Position numbers and translations under genes: made by a program. A stretch of DNA of 36,845 nt, taken from NCBI GenBank assembly GCA_029077825.1, contig JAQNCT010000022.1:1-36845 (forward strand), written 5' to 3'. Origin of the DNA: Acidocella sp. (GTDB lineage: Bacteria; Pseudomonadota; Alphaproteobacteria; Acetobacterales; Acetobacteraceae). Of this stretch, positions 8,007 to 15,712 are shown one piece after another (position 1 is the first letter of the stretch; each line of letters begins with the position of its first letter). The notes below the pieces were generated by a model. It was not told where the DNA came from. It was given only the letters and a program-made list of their open reading frames with translations, and did no database searches.

Positions 8007-9269
8007 TCAGGTCGGGTAGGAAATCGAGCAAGCGGTTTGCGCCGGCGTTTGGGCAATGGTTGCACCCGGCACGTAAGCCTGCACGTTGATCAGGTCAGGG
8101 TATTTACCGTGCTGATTAACCGTGCCGGGGAACATACCCAGCATGAGCTGGTGGTCTTCCGGACGGTAGGTCGGCAAGGTTGGCTGCAATGCCACTTCCG
8201 GCGGCAGCGTGAGGCCTTCCATGGCTTTGGCCACTTTCACCGAATCAGTGGTTTTTGCTGCGGTTGCGGCGAGTGCGATGGCGTGCACCGAGGCATAGCC
8301 GAACCACACGCGGGCGGAAGGATACTGGCCCTTGTTGGCTGCCGCGAAGCGCTTAGCAAAATCCAGCACATGCGGAACTTTCGGCTGGTCCCAGTACCAT
8401 TCAAAGGACCACGAGCCGTAACGCGCTTCTTCCGGCAACGCCGCGATCTGTTCCAGCTCAAACAAGGCGCCTGCAATATGGATGTCCTTGTTGATGCCGA
8501 ACTGGGTGATCTGCTTCATCGCGTTGATCTGGTCATCACCAGCCAACAACAGGCAGAGCACATCGGGCTTCGCCGCCCGTGCCTGGATCAAATACGATGA
8601 GAAATCCGGCGTGCCGACCGGCACCAGAGCACCACCGACGATGGTACCGCCGAGCGCTGTTACCTGCTTGGTGTAGTCATCCTGCTCTGAATGACCGAAC
8701 GCATAGTCAGTGGTGAGGAAGTACCATTTTTTGCCAAACTTCTCGACCAGCGTGCCAGAATTCCCGGAGGTCATGATCCAGGTGGTTGAGCAGGTGCGGA
8801 AGGTAGCCCAGTTACAGGCCGGACCAGTTAATTTATCAACGTGACCGCCGGAGCAGACAAAAAGCTTATTGTGCGCCGCAGCAAACTGGCTGATCGAAAG
8901 CGAAACGGCCGAGTTTGTGGTGCCGGTGAAAAAATCTACCTGGCTCTGGTCCAGCAAACGGCTGGCTTTATCAACACCAGTGCCTGGGCTGCCGGCGTCA
9001 TCTTCCACCAAAACCTGCACGGGGCGGCTTAAAATCCCACCCTTTTTGTTCAACTCCGCAGCAGCAAACTGCGCGCCCTTGATGGCGCTTTGGCCGAGGA
9101 CCGCGAAATTGCCGGTGGTGGAATCCACCATACCAATTTTAATTGGTGTTTCACTAGCACCCCAGCTCGGCTTCGGCGGATAAAGCAATGAAGCAGCACC
9201 CAGCGCGGCACCGGTTTTCATCAAGCCACGACGATTGATCAGGCCACCAGAATTATTTTGATCCGACAT
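8007..9269 (-). CDS. ABC transporter substrate-binding protein (Peripla_BP_6 type)
   Basis: 420 residues. The N-terminus has NRRGLMKTGAALGAASLL, a twin-arginine-like export signal, cut around the following Ala-rich region. The mature part starts ETPIKIGMVDSTTGNFAVLGQ, typical of type I periplasmic binding proteins for amino acids, amides and aromatic acids. The segment LLLAGDDQINAMKQITQFG and the late region VWFGYASVHAIALAATAAKT also fit. It is the first gene of the liv-type operon and delivers ligand to LivHM. GAGGA lies a few bases ahead of the ATG. The ligand cannot be assigned: the length (over 400 aa) is closer to UrtA/aromatic-type than to E. coli LivJ. Confidence 0.88.
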   Translation of the reverse strand: MSDQNNSGGLINRRGLMKTGAALGAASLLYPPKPSWGASETPIKIGMVDSTTGNFAVLGQSAIKGAQFAAAELNKKGGILSRPVQVLVEDDAGSPGTGVDKASRLLDQSQVDFFTGTTNSAVSLSISQFAAAHNKLFVCSGGHVDKLTGPACNWATFRTCSTTWIMTSGNSGTLVEKFGKKWYFLTTDYAFGHSEQDDYTKQVTALGGTIVGGALVPVGTPDFSSYLIQARAAKPDVLCLLLAGDDQINAMKQITQFGINKDIHIAGALFELEQIAALPEEARYGSWSFEWYWDQPKVPHVLDFAKRFAAANKGQYPSARVWFGYASVHAIALAATAAKTTDSVKVAKAMEGLTLPPEVALQPTLPTYRPEDHQLMLGMFPGTVNQHGKYPDLINVQAYVPGATIAQTPAQTACSISYPT

Positions 9270-9479
9270 CTTTCCTCACTCCCAAATGTTTCTTCAAGAG
9301 ACGCTTCAGAATGACCGAAAATACCGCAATGCAATAAAAATTTCCAGGAAAAAACCGGCGTCATTCCAAAAATTGACACATCCCTTTTTATTACAAACAG
9401 CTTCGGACGGTTAGAGTCGCCTCAGGAAGCATTTACTCTCGTCGAATAACGTTTTTGTCAATGGCTGCTTCGGTTTACC
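9270..9479. other. Intergenic region upstream of the importer operon
   Basis: 210 bp between the CinA-type gene and the binding-protein gene, both on the minus strand, so the operon promoter should lie here. A minus-strand TTGACA sits at 9461-9456, but no good -10 hexamer follows at 16-18 nt. No hairpin or repeat of note was found. Confidence 0.35.
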
Positions 9480-10232
9480 TTAAACAGGTTCACCTTGCAC
9501 TGCAGCAATTCCGTGCGCAGCGATGAGCTGGCTGGCCTCAGCAATTGCTCGGTCGAGCTGCGCTATATCAGTCCCCTTCGCCACAATCGCCACGCCACCA
9601 CCATTTTCACGGCGGAACGGATAACTGCCCAGGTCCACCTCAGAGTATTTATCCTGAATGGCTGACAGCCCGGCAGCAATGGCACCCTCCATAATCCCCA
9701 TGCCATAAACCGCGCGCATGGCAATTGGCGTGCCTTTGGGCAAACCAGGCTCCAACGCCTCGTACATTGACTGCATGATGCGCGGCACCCCGGCCATAAC
9801 ATGCACATTGCCGATCGAAAAACCCGGCGCCATCGAAACCGAGTTAGGGATCGGCACAGCACCCCGCGGCATCGTTGCCATCCGCTGGCGGGCGGCGTTG
9901 AACGCGCCAGGCGCCATCGCTTTTTCCATCATGGCGAAGGTTTCAGCATGCGGCTCCCACGGCACCCCAAAAGCCGCCGCCACGCATTCGCTGGTAATGT
10001 CATCATGGGTTGGGCCAATGCCGCCCGTAGTGAATAATGCATCATACGATGCCCGCAATTCATTGACCGCGCTGATAATCCGGTTTGGCACATCGGGGAT
10101 TACCCGCACCTCTAGCAATTGTATTCCCCGCGCCGCCAATCGCTTGGCCAGGAAATTTACATTCACATCCTGGGTGCGGCCTGAAAGAATTTCATTGCCA
10201 ATAATCAAAATCGCGGCGGTTGGATTTATCAT
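9480..10232 (-). CDS. CinA-type molybdopterin-binding-domain protein
   Basis: 250 residues from the chosen ATG. It matches the N-terminal domain of CinA (MoaB/MogA fold): ILIIGNEILSGRTQDVN near the start, then DALFTTGGIGPTHDDIT, the strongly conserved nucleotide/pterin-binding segment, and HVMAGVPRIMQSM. The C-terminal nicotinamide-nucleotide deamidase (PncC) domain of full CinA is absent. Stand-alone versions are often annotated as competence/damage-inducible protein A, and their role is unclear. A longer reading from 10253 would overlap the upstream gene, but GAGG sits about 6 nt ahead of ATG 10232, so that start is preferred. It is 7 bp downstream of the GNAT-Nudix gene, and the two are probably one transcript. 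Confidence 0.85.
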   Translation of the reverse strand: MINPTAAILIIGNEILSGRTQDVNVNFLAKRLAARGIQLLEVRVIPDVPNRIISAVNELRASYDALFTTGGIGPTHDDITSECVAAAFGVPWEPHAETFAMMEKAMAPGAFNAARQRMATMPRGAVPIPNSVSMAPGFSIGNVHVMAGVPRIMQSMYEALEPGLPKGTPIAMRAVYGMGIMEGAIAAGLSAIQDKYSEVDLGSYPFRRENGGGVAIVAKGTDIAQLDRAIAEASQLIAAHGIAAVQGEPV

Positions 10233-10239
10233 AAAAACC

Positions 10240-11250
10240 TCACAAAAAATCACGCAGCATCGGTATCAATGGGCGGTCGGCCGGCGGCATCGGGTATTCT
10301 ACCAAACGGTCAGGCGCCACCCACGCCAGCGCTTGCCCCTCACGCGGTTTGGGCACGCCATGCCATTTGCGGCATAAAAACACCGGCATCAACAAATGAA
10401 AACTCTCATAGGCATGCGAGGCAAATACAAATGGCGCCAAATGTTTCGGCAACACCTCAATGCCCAACTCCTCGTTCAATTCACGCGCCAGAGCCGCTTC
10501 AGGCGTTTCGCCGGCGTGCATTTTGCCACCTGGAAACTCCCATAGCCCCGCCAGCTTTTTCCCCTCCGGACGGCGCGCTAGCAAAATTCGCCCCTGCGCA
10601 TCGATCAACGCGCACGCCACCACCAGCAGCACCGATGGCGTGGCCGGCGAGGCGGGCAATTGAGTGTCGCGAGTCAAGGTAAAATGCCGCACCGGTAATT
10701 TAGCGCCAGGGCGACTTTGAAACTCCTGCGAGCCCTTGCCTGCCGGTACAAACCCGGCACGATTGAGTACCGCCACCGAGCCTTCGTTGTCAGCCGCCAC
10801 CGTCGCGGTGATTTTCAGCACGGAGAGTGTTGCGAACGCCCAGCTGGTCAACCGCAGCGCCACTTCCATGCCAAAGCCCTGCCGCCAAAATGCCCGGCCC
10901 AGCCAGTAACCAAGGTCGGCGGTTTTTTTATCCTTTGAGAGCCGCAAGCCAGCACAGCCAATCAGCACCCCGCTCGCCGCATCCACCACAGCAAACTGCT
11001 CGGCTTTGCCTGCCATTCGGTCCAAAGCCGCGGCGGCGATCCAGTCGCCAGCCAAAGCCGCCGGGTAGGGAAACGGCGCGTCAGGCAATTTCCGGCAGAT
11101 TTCCCAGTCATTGATCAGCCGGTGGAAGCTTGCCGCGTCAGTTGCTTCCAGTGGCCTGATCAAAAGCCGTGAGGTGCGCAAAACCGGCCCCGCCGCCGTA
11201 GCCTCGGCAGCAGTCACTGGTGAGATCAGCGAATCGAACAATTCATCCAT
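10240..11250 (-). CDS. Bifunctional GNAT acetyltransferase / Nudix (MutT-type) hydrolase fusion
   Basis: 336 residues with two domains. Residues about 20-185 are a GNAT acetyltransferase of the RimJ/RimL type (RTSRLLIRPLEATDA at the start; GYWLGRAFWRQGFGMEVALRL is the acetyl-CoA-binding region). Residues about 195-335 are a Nudix hydrolase with the box GGKMHAGETPEAALARELNE continuing ELG; the substrate style (LLARRPEGKKLAGLWEFPGGK) resembles MutT, which cleans oxidised nucleoside triphosphates. The frame stays open well upstream into proA on the other strand, but that part is Ala/Ser/Arg-rich antisense sequence with no family similarity. ATG 11250 gives the natural GNAT N-terminus. Such fusions are known in alphaproteobacteria. 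The acetyl acceptor is unknown. Confidence 0.88.
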   Translation of the reverse strand: MDELFDSLISPVTAAEATAAGPVLRTSRLLIRPLEATDAASFHRLINDWEICRKLPDAPFPYPAALAGDWIAAAALDRMAGKAEQFAVVDAASGVLIGCAGLRLSKDKKTADLGYWLGRAFWRQGFGMEVALRLTSWAFATLSVLKITATVAADNEGSVAVLNRAGFVPAGKGSQEFQSRPGAKLPVRHFTLTRDTQLPASPATPSVLLVVACALIDAQGRILLARRPEGKKLAGLWEFPGGKMHAGETPEAALARELNEELGIEVLPKHLAPFVFASHAYESFHLLMPVFLCRKWHGVPKPREGQALAWVAPDRLVEYPMPPADRPLIPMLRDFL

Positions 11251-11302
11251 GAGCCATCTCTGGATAGCGTGCTGTTGATCTTCCCGCCAGGACTTGGCAA
11301 CG

Positions 11303-12574
11303 ATGCAGCCCATGGATGCGCAACCTGACTTAAACATATCAGCTCTAACGCAAGCGGCCCTAGCGGCGAGGGCCGCCTTGCCAGAGCTGGCCCGCGCATC
11401 GGCGGCCGCCCGCAACCAGGCTTTGAGCGCAGCAGCAGACGCGCTGATGGCGAACGAAGCTGGAATTTTGGCGGCTAACGGGCGCGACTTACAAAATGCC
11501 ACCGGCACCAGCGCCTTCCAGGACCGGCTACGGCTGGATGCCGGCCGCATTGCGGCCATGGCCAAAGGGCTGCGCGACGTCGCCGTTTTGGCGGACCCGC
11601 TGGCGCGCACCCTGGCCGAATGGACACGCCCAAATGGGCTGGTGATCAGCCGCATCCCGCAACCGCTCGGCGTCATCGGCATGGTTTATGAAAGCCGCCC
11701 GAATGTTGGCGCCGATGCTGCTGCCCTGGCGATAAAATCCGGCAACGCCATTATTCTGCGCGGCGGTTCAGAGAGTTTCCACTCCGCCGCCGCCATCCAC
11801 GGCGCCATCCTCACCGGCCTGCGCGCTGCGGGCCTGCCTGATTCTTGCGTGCAAATTGCCCCCAGCACTGACCGCGCTTTTGTGGCGGCGATGCTGTCGG
11901 CGTCCGGGTTGATTGACCTGATCATCCCGCGCGGCGGCAAGTCATTGGTAGAACGCGTGCAGCGTGAAGCCCGCGTGCCGGTGCTCGCCCATGCCGAGGG
12001 CATGAACCATACTTATGTGCATGGCGCCGCTGACTTCAGCATGGCGCGGCGGATCCTCGCCAACGCTAAAATGCGCCGTACCGGCGTCTGCGGCGCCACC
12101 GAAACACTGCTGCTCGATGCCACCATCGCCGCTGCGCTACTACCTGACCTGGTGGCTGACCTCGGCGCGCTCGGCTGCACCTTTAAGGCCGATGCCGCCG
12201 CCCGCGCCATTCTGCCCAAACTGCCCGCCGCCAACGATGCCGATTTTTCCACCGAGTGGCTGGATGCGATTTTAAACATCAAAATCGTTGAAAATATCGA
12301 TGCCGCTCTGGCATTCATCGCCACCCACAGCAGTGAGCATACCGATGCGATCATCACCGAAGATGCCGGCGCCGCCGAATATTTTTTAAGCCACATCGCC
12401 AGCGCGGTGGGATTATGGAACGCTTCCACACAGTTTTGTGATGGCGGCGAGTTTGGCTTCGGCGGTGAAATCGGCATTGCCACCGGCCGCATCCATGCCC
12501 GCGGCCCGGTCGGTCTCGAGCAGCTCACTACATTCCGGTATGTCGTGCGCGGCACCGGCCAGGTTCGGCCCTGA
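11303..12574 (+). CDS. proA: Gamma-glutamyl phosphate reductase
   Basis: About 423 residues, the family length. It reduces gamma-glutamyl phosphate to glutamate semialdehyde with NADPH, the second step of proline synthesis. The N-terminal region GVIGMVYESRPNVGADAAALAIKSGNAIILRGG is diagnostic, and the catalytic cysteine lies in TGVCGATETLL (about residue 256). AGGA at 11289-11292 stands 10 nt before ATG 11303; a TTG at 11294 and an ATG at 11312 are alternatives. The usual partner proB is not upstream: the divergent GNAT-Nudix gene is 50 bp away. It begins the conserved alphaproteobacterial proA-nadD-rsfS-rlmH run. Confidence 0.95.
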   Translation: MQPMDAQPDLNISALTQAALAARAALPELARASAAARNQALSAAADALMANEAGILAANGRDLQNATGTSAFQDRLRLDAGRIAAMAKGLRDVAVLADPLARTLAEWTRPNGLVISRIPQPLGVIGMVYESRPNVGADAAALAIKSGNAIILRGGSESFHSAAAIHGAILTGLRAAGLPDSCVQIAPSTDRAFVAAMLSASGLIDLIIPRGGKSLVERVQREARVPVLAHAEGMNHTYVHGAADFSMARRILANAKMRRTGVCGATETLLLDATIAAALLPDLVADLGALGCTFKADAAARAILPKLPAANDADFSTEWLDAILNIKIVENIDAALAFIATHSSEHTDAIITEDAGAAEYFLSHIASAVGLWNASTQFCDGGEFGFGGEIGIATGRIHARGPVGLEQLTTFRYVVRGTGQVRP

Positions 12575-12612
12575 AATTCACCCCCGGTCATCGCGCGGCG
12601 TTAAGAATCGGC

Positions 12613-13176
12613 GTGCTTGGCGGCTCGTTTAACCCGGCGCACGAAGGGCATTTGCACGTCGCGCGTCAGGCGATGGTGCATTGTAAGCTCGACCAGCTCT
12701 GGCTGATGGTCTCACCCGGCAACCCGTTGAAGCCAGCACTTGGCATGGCCCCGTTCGCCGACCGGCTGGCCTCAGCCCGCAAAATTGCCGATGGCAGGCG
12801 GATCATCGCCACCGGCATCGAACAAAGGCTCGGCACCATTTATACCGTCGACACCATGGCAGCGCTCAAAAAACGCTTCCCCCGCACGAAATTCATCTGG
12901 CTGATGGGGGCCGACAACTTGAGCCAGCTGCCCAAATGGGGCCGCTGGCAGCAAATTATACATACTATGCCGATGTTGATTCTGCCCCGTCCCGGCCAGA
13001 CCCGCCGGGCTTTGGCGGGTCTGGCCGTCAAACGGCTGGCCCACCATCGCCTTCCGGCGCGCTCTGGGCTATGTCTTGCCACAACCAAAGCGCCAGCCTG
13101 GATATTGCTGCCCGTGAAGGAAAATTCGACCTCAGCCACCGCACTTCGGGCCTGCTTGACCCGGCCATCGCTTTAA
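12613..13176 (+). CDS. nadD: Nicotinate-nucleotide adenylyltransferase
   Basis: Converts nicotinate mononucleotide to deamido-NAD in NAD synthesis. The GTG at 12613 starts directly at the nucleotide-binding motif LGGSFNPAHEGH; the C-terminal STSATALR matches the family's ISxTxxR element. The conserved first beta strand (RIGV) lies just upstream of this GTG and is in frame, with no ATG, GTG or TTG for more than 40 bp. The frame is open back to a CTG at 12571 that overlaps the proA stop as CTGA, the same geometry as an ATGA overlap, and a weak AGG stands 7 nt before it. The real start may therefore be CTG 12571, giving about 201 residues. The gene is complete at its 3-prime end, and its stop TAA is part of the rsfS ribosome-binding site. 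Confidence 0.9.
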   Translation: MLGGSFNPAHEGHLHVARQAMVHCKLDQLWLMVSPGNPLKPALGMAPFADRLASARKIADGRRIIATGIEQRLGTIYTVDTMAALKKRFPRTKFIWLMGADNLSQLPKWGRWQQIIHTMPMLILPRPGQTRRALAGLAVKRLAHHRLPARSGLCLATTKAPAWILLPVKENSTSATALRACLTRPSL

Positions 13177-13188
13177 GGAGTTTTCGCC

Positions 13189-13725
13189 ATCTCTCGTCCA
13201 CCGTCCCGGACCGCCGCCCCGCGAGCCGCCACCGCCTCCCCCGCAACCCGCAAACGCGCCGCCAAACCGGCCACCGCCACCGCTGATGCACTGCCGGTTG
13301 TGCCTGGCACACCGCGCAAAAAAGCCACCATCGCGGGCCCGCGCACCAAAAAAGCCGTCGTCAAAGCCTCAGCCGCCGAGCTTGACCGCATGCAGGCGGT
13401 GATTTGGGAGAGCCTGGATGAGGATAAAGCCGAAGATATCGTCGCCATCGACCTGGCCGGCCGCGCCAGCTTTGCCGACCGTATGGTGATCGCTACTGGC
13501 CTTGCTGACCGCCAGATATCAGCCATGGCCGCCCATTTGAACGAAAAACTGGTAGAAGCCGGCTTTAAAAAAACCCGCCTGGAAGGTGCCAACGGCACTG
13601 ACTGGGTGCTCATCGACGCCGGTGACATCATCGTGCATTTATTCAAGCCAGATGCACGTATTCTATATGCGCTCGAAAAAATGTGGGGGCCAGAACTAGA
13701 CGAGGCCGAAGCCAGCGAGATCTGA
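13189..13725 (+). CDS. rsfS: Ribosome silencing factor RsfS, probable AUC start
   Basis: Binds ribosomal protein L14 and blocks joining of the subunits. The core (AVIWESLDEDKAEDIVAIDL ... ADRMVIATG ... DWVLIDAGDIIVHLFKPDAR) is typical of RsfS/DUF143 and begins around residue 68 of this reading. The only conventional start, GTG 13300, has no ribosome-binding site. A perfect AAGGAG (13175-13180) overlapping the nadD stop stands 8 nt before an in-frame ATC at 13189, and the frame from there runs without a stop into the core. That adds 37 residues rich in Ala, Arg, Lys and Pro, probably disordered. Use of AUC is an inference; a base error (ATG read as ATC) is the main alternative. The stop TGA abuts the rlmH ATG. 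Confidence 0.85.
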   Translation: MSRPPSRTAAPRAATASPATRKRAAKPATATADALPVVPGTPRKKATIAGPRTKKAVVKASAAELDRMQAVIWESLDEDKAEDIVAIDLAGRASFADRMVIATGLADRQISAMAAHLNEKLVEAGFKKTRLEGANGTDWVLIDAGDIIVHLFKPDARILYALEKMWGPELDEAEASEI

Positions 13726-14181
13726 ATGCGCCTGCTCGCCATCGGGCGCGGCAAGCCGGGGCCTGAAGCAGAATTATTCGCCCGCTACGCCGCCCGCATC
13801 AAACCCGGCTTAAAGCTGCAAGAGTTCAACGACGGTGTGGGCTCTCCCGTTGAAATCAAGCGCCGGGAAGCCGAAGCCTTGCTGGCCGCTATCGCCGCGC
13901 CGGATTTTGTGGTGGCGCTGGATGCTGGCGGCAAGACGCCGGATAGCCTGGAATTAGCCAAAATGCTGGCCGGCTGGACCGACTCGGGTAAAAACCTCAC
14001 CTTCGTCATCGGCGGCGCCGAAGGATTGGATGCCAGTGTGATTGCCCGCGCTGAAGCGGTGCTCTCGCTCGGGCAGTTAACCTGGCCGCATATGCTGGTG
14101 CGCCCGATGCTGGCAGAACAAATCTATCGCGCCCAAATGATCAACACCGGCCATCCCTACCACCGCGCTGGCCGCCCATAA
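13726..14181 (+). CDS. rlmH: 23S rRNA (pseudouridine1915-N3)-methyltransferase
   Basis: 151 residues, the normal size of this SPOUT-class enzyme, which methylates pseudouridine 1915 in helix 69 of 23S rRNA on the assembled 70S ribosome using S-adenosylmethionine. Diagnostic segments: [18 protein letters not shown], the SAM-binding knot [11 protein letters not shown], and [20 protein letters not shown] with the C-terminal YHRAGRP tail. The ATG follows the rsfS stop with no gap, so translation is coupled. The rsfS-rlmH pair is widely conserved in bacteria. Confidence 0.95.
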   Translation: MRLLAIGRGKPGPEAELFARYAARIKPGLKLQEFNDGVGSPVEIKRREAEALLAAIAAPDFVVALDAGGKTPDSLELAKMLAGWTDSGKNLTFVIGGAEGLDASVIARAEAVLSLGQLTWPHMLVRPMLAEQIYRAQMINTGHPYHRAGRP

Positions 14182-14194
14182 GAGAGATGTAATC

Positions 14195-15712
14195 ATGCCT
14201 AAAAAGCCTGTCATGTTGGTCATCCTCGATGGCTTTGGCTACCGCGAGGAGACCGCCGATAATGCCGTAGCCCTCGCCCGCAAGCCAAATTTTGACCGGC
14301 TCTGGGCCGCCTCGCCGCATGCATTGCTCACTACCTCAGGACGGGTGGTGGGGCTGCCAACGGGCCAGATGGGCAATTCCGAGGTTGGGCACTTAAACAT
14401 TGGTGCCGGGCGGGTGGTGATGCAGGAATTGCCCCGCATCGATGCCGCGATCGAAGACGGCGCGCTGGCCAAAAACCCAGCCTTGATCAGCTTGATTTCG
14501 GCTTTAAAGGCTTCCGGAAAAACCTGTCACCTGATGGGCCTGATCTCGCCTGGCGGCGTGCATTCACACCAAAACCACGCCATCGCACTGGCCAACATCA
14601 TCACCAAGGCTGGCATTGCGGTGGTGGTGCATGCCTGGCTCGATGGCCGCGACACGCCACCCCAAAGTGCTTCGGATTACATCGCCGCGTTCGAGGCCGC
14701 CCTGCCCGCCAACGCTTGCATCGGCACGCTGATCGGCCGCTATTCCGCGATGGACCGCGACCAGCGCTGGGAGCGCGTAAGCCTTGCCTATAATTTGGTT
14801 GTTGCGGCCCAGGGCGCGCATTTTGGTACCGCGGCCGCAGCCATCCAGGCCAACTACGCCGAAAAAATCACTGATGAATTCATCCACGCGGCCAGCATCG
14901 GCAGCTACGGCGGTATGGCAGATGGTGATGCATTGTTATGCTTTAATTTCCGCGCCGACCGCGTGCGGGAAATCCTCACCAGCTTGCTGGACCCGTCATT
15001 TGATGGTTTTGCCCGCACCACATTCCCGCAAATCTCCACTGCCATCGGCATGACCGCCTATAGCGACGCGCTGGCTCCCTTCATGCATACTTTGTTCGCG
15101 CCGCAACGCATGGGCGAATTGCTGGGTGAAGTGGTTAGTGCCGCCGGGATGACGCAGTTACGGATGGCTGAAACCGAGAAATACCCGCATGTCACCTACT
15201 TCCTCAACGGTGGCCGCGAGGTGCCTTACGAAGGTGAAAGCCGGATCATGGTGGCCTCACCCAAAGTGGCGACATATGATCTGCAACCGGAAATGTCAGC
15301 GCCCGAGCTTACTGAAAAAGCCCTGGCAGCCATTAACACTGGCAAATATGACATGATCATCCTCAACTTCGCCAACCCTGACATGGTGGGTCACACCGGT
15401 AGCCTGGCCGCGGCGATCAAAGCGGTGGAAACGGTTGACGCTGGGCTAGGCAAGATTGCTGATGCGATTGCCGCGCAAGGCGGCGCGTTGCTGGTCACCG
15501 CTGATCACGGTAATTGCGAACTAATGCGCGATGCTGCCACCGGTGAACCACACACCGCCCACACGCTCAACCCGGTGCCGGTGCTGCTGGCTGGCGGACC
15601 AGCGAACGCTAAATTGCACGACGGCATATTGGCTGATTTGGCGCCGACCTTGCTGGCCTTGCTGAATATTCCCCAACCGGCGCTGATGACCGGCAAAGTG
15701 CTTTTTACCTGA
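14195..15712 (+). CDS. gpmI: 2,3-bisphosphoglycerate-independent phosphoglycerate mutase
   Basis: 505 residues, full length. Interconverts 3- and 2-phosphoglycerate in glycolysis/gluconeogenesis, using manganese. VMLVILDGFGYRE at the N-terminus holds the first metal-binding Asp. The catalytic serine lies in GQMGNSEVGHLNIGAGR (Ser about 66), and the later metal ligands are in NFANPDMVGHTG and VTADHGNCE. AGAG lies before the ATG, 13 bp after rlmH. It belongs to the same head-to-tail run as nadD-rsfS-rlmH and envC-ctpA. Confidence 0.97.
   Translation: MPKKPVMLVILDGFGYREETADNAVALARKPNFDRLWAASPHALLTTSGRVVGLPTGQMGNSEVGHLNIGAGRVVMQELPRIDAAIEDGALAKNPALISLISALKASGKTCHLMGLISPGGVHSHQNHAIALANIITKAGIAVVVHAWLDGRDTPPQSASDYIAAFEAALPANACIGTLIGRYSAMDRDQRWERVSLAYNLVVAAQGAHFGTAAAAIQANYAEKITDEFIHAASIGSYGGMADGDALLCFNFRADRVREILTSLLDPSFDGFARTTFPQISTAIGMTAYSDALAPFMHTLFAPQRMGELLGEVVSAAGMTQLRMAETEKYPHVTYFLNGGREVPYEGESRIMVASPKVATYDLQPEMSAPELTEKALAAINTGKYDMIILNFANPDMVGHTGSLAAAIKAVETVDAGLGKIADAIAAQGGALLVTADHGNCELMRDAATGEPHTAHTLNPVPVLLAGGPANAKLHDGILADLAPTLLALLNIPQPALMTGKVLFT

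Noticed and set aside
9373-9378. TTGACA on the plus strand as a promoter
   Set aside because: No matching -10 follows and no plus-strand gene lies downstream.
11251-11682. N-terminal extension of the GNAT-Nudix gene by 144 codons
   Set aside because: It lies antisense to proA, is Ala/Ser/Arg-rich with no family similarity, and GNAT similarity begins just after ATG 11250.
12439-12632. Additional plus-strand frame across the proA-nadD junction
   Set aside because: It overlaps proA out of frame and its product has no recognisable motif.
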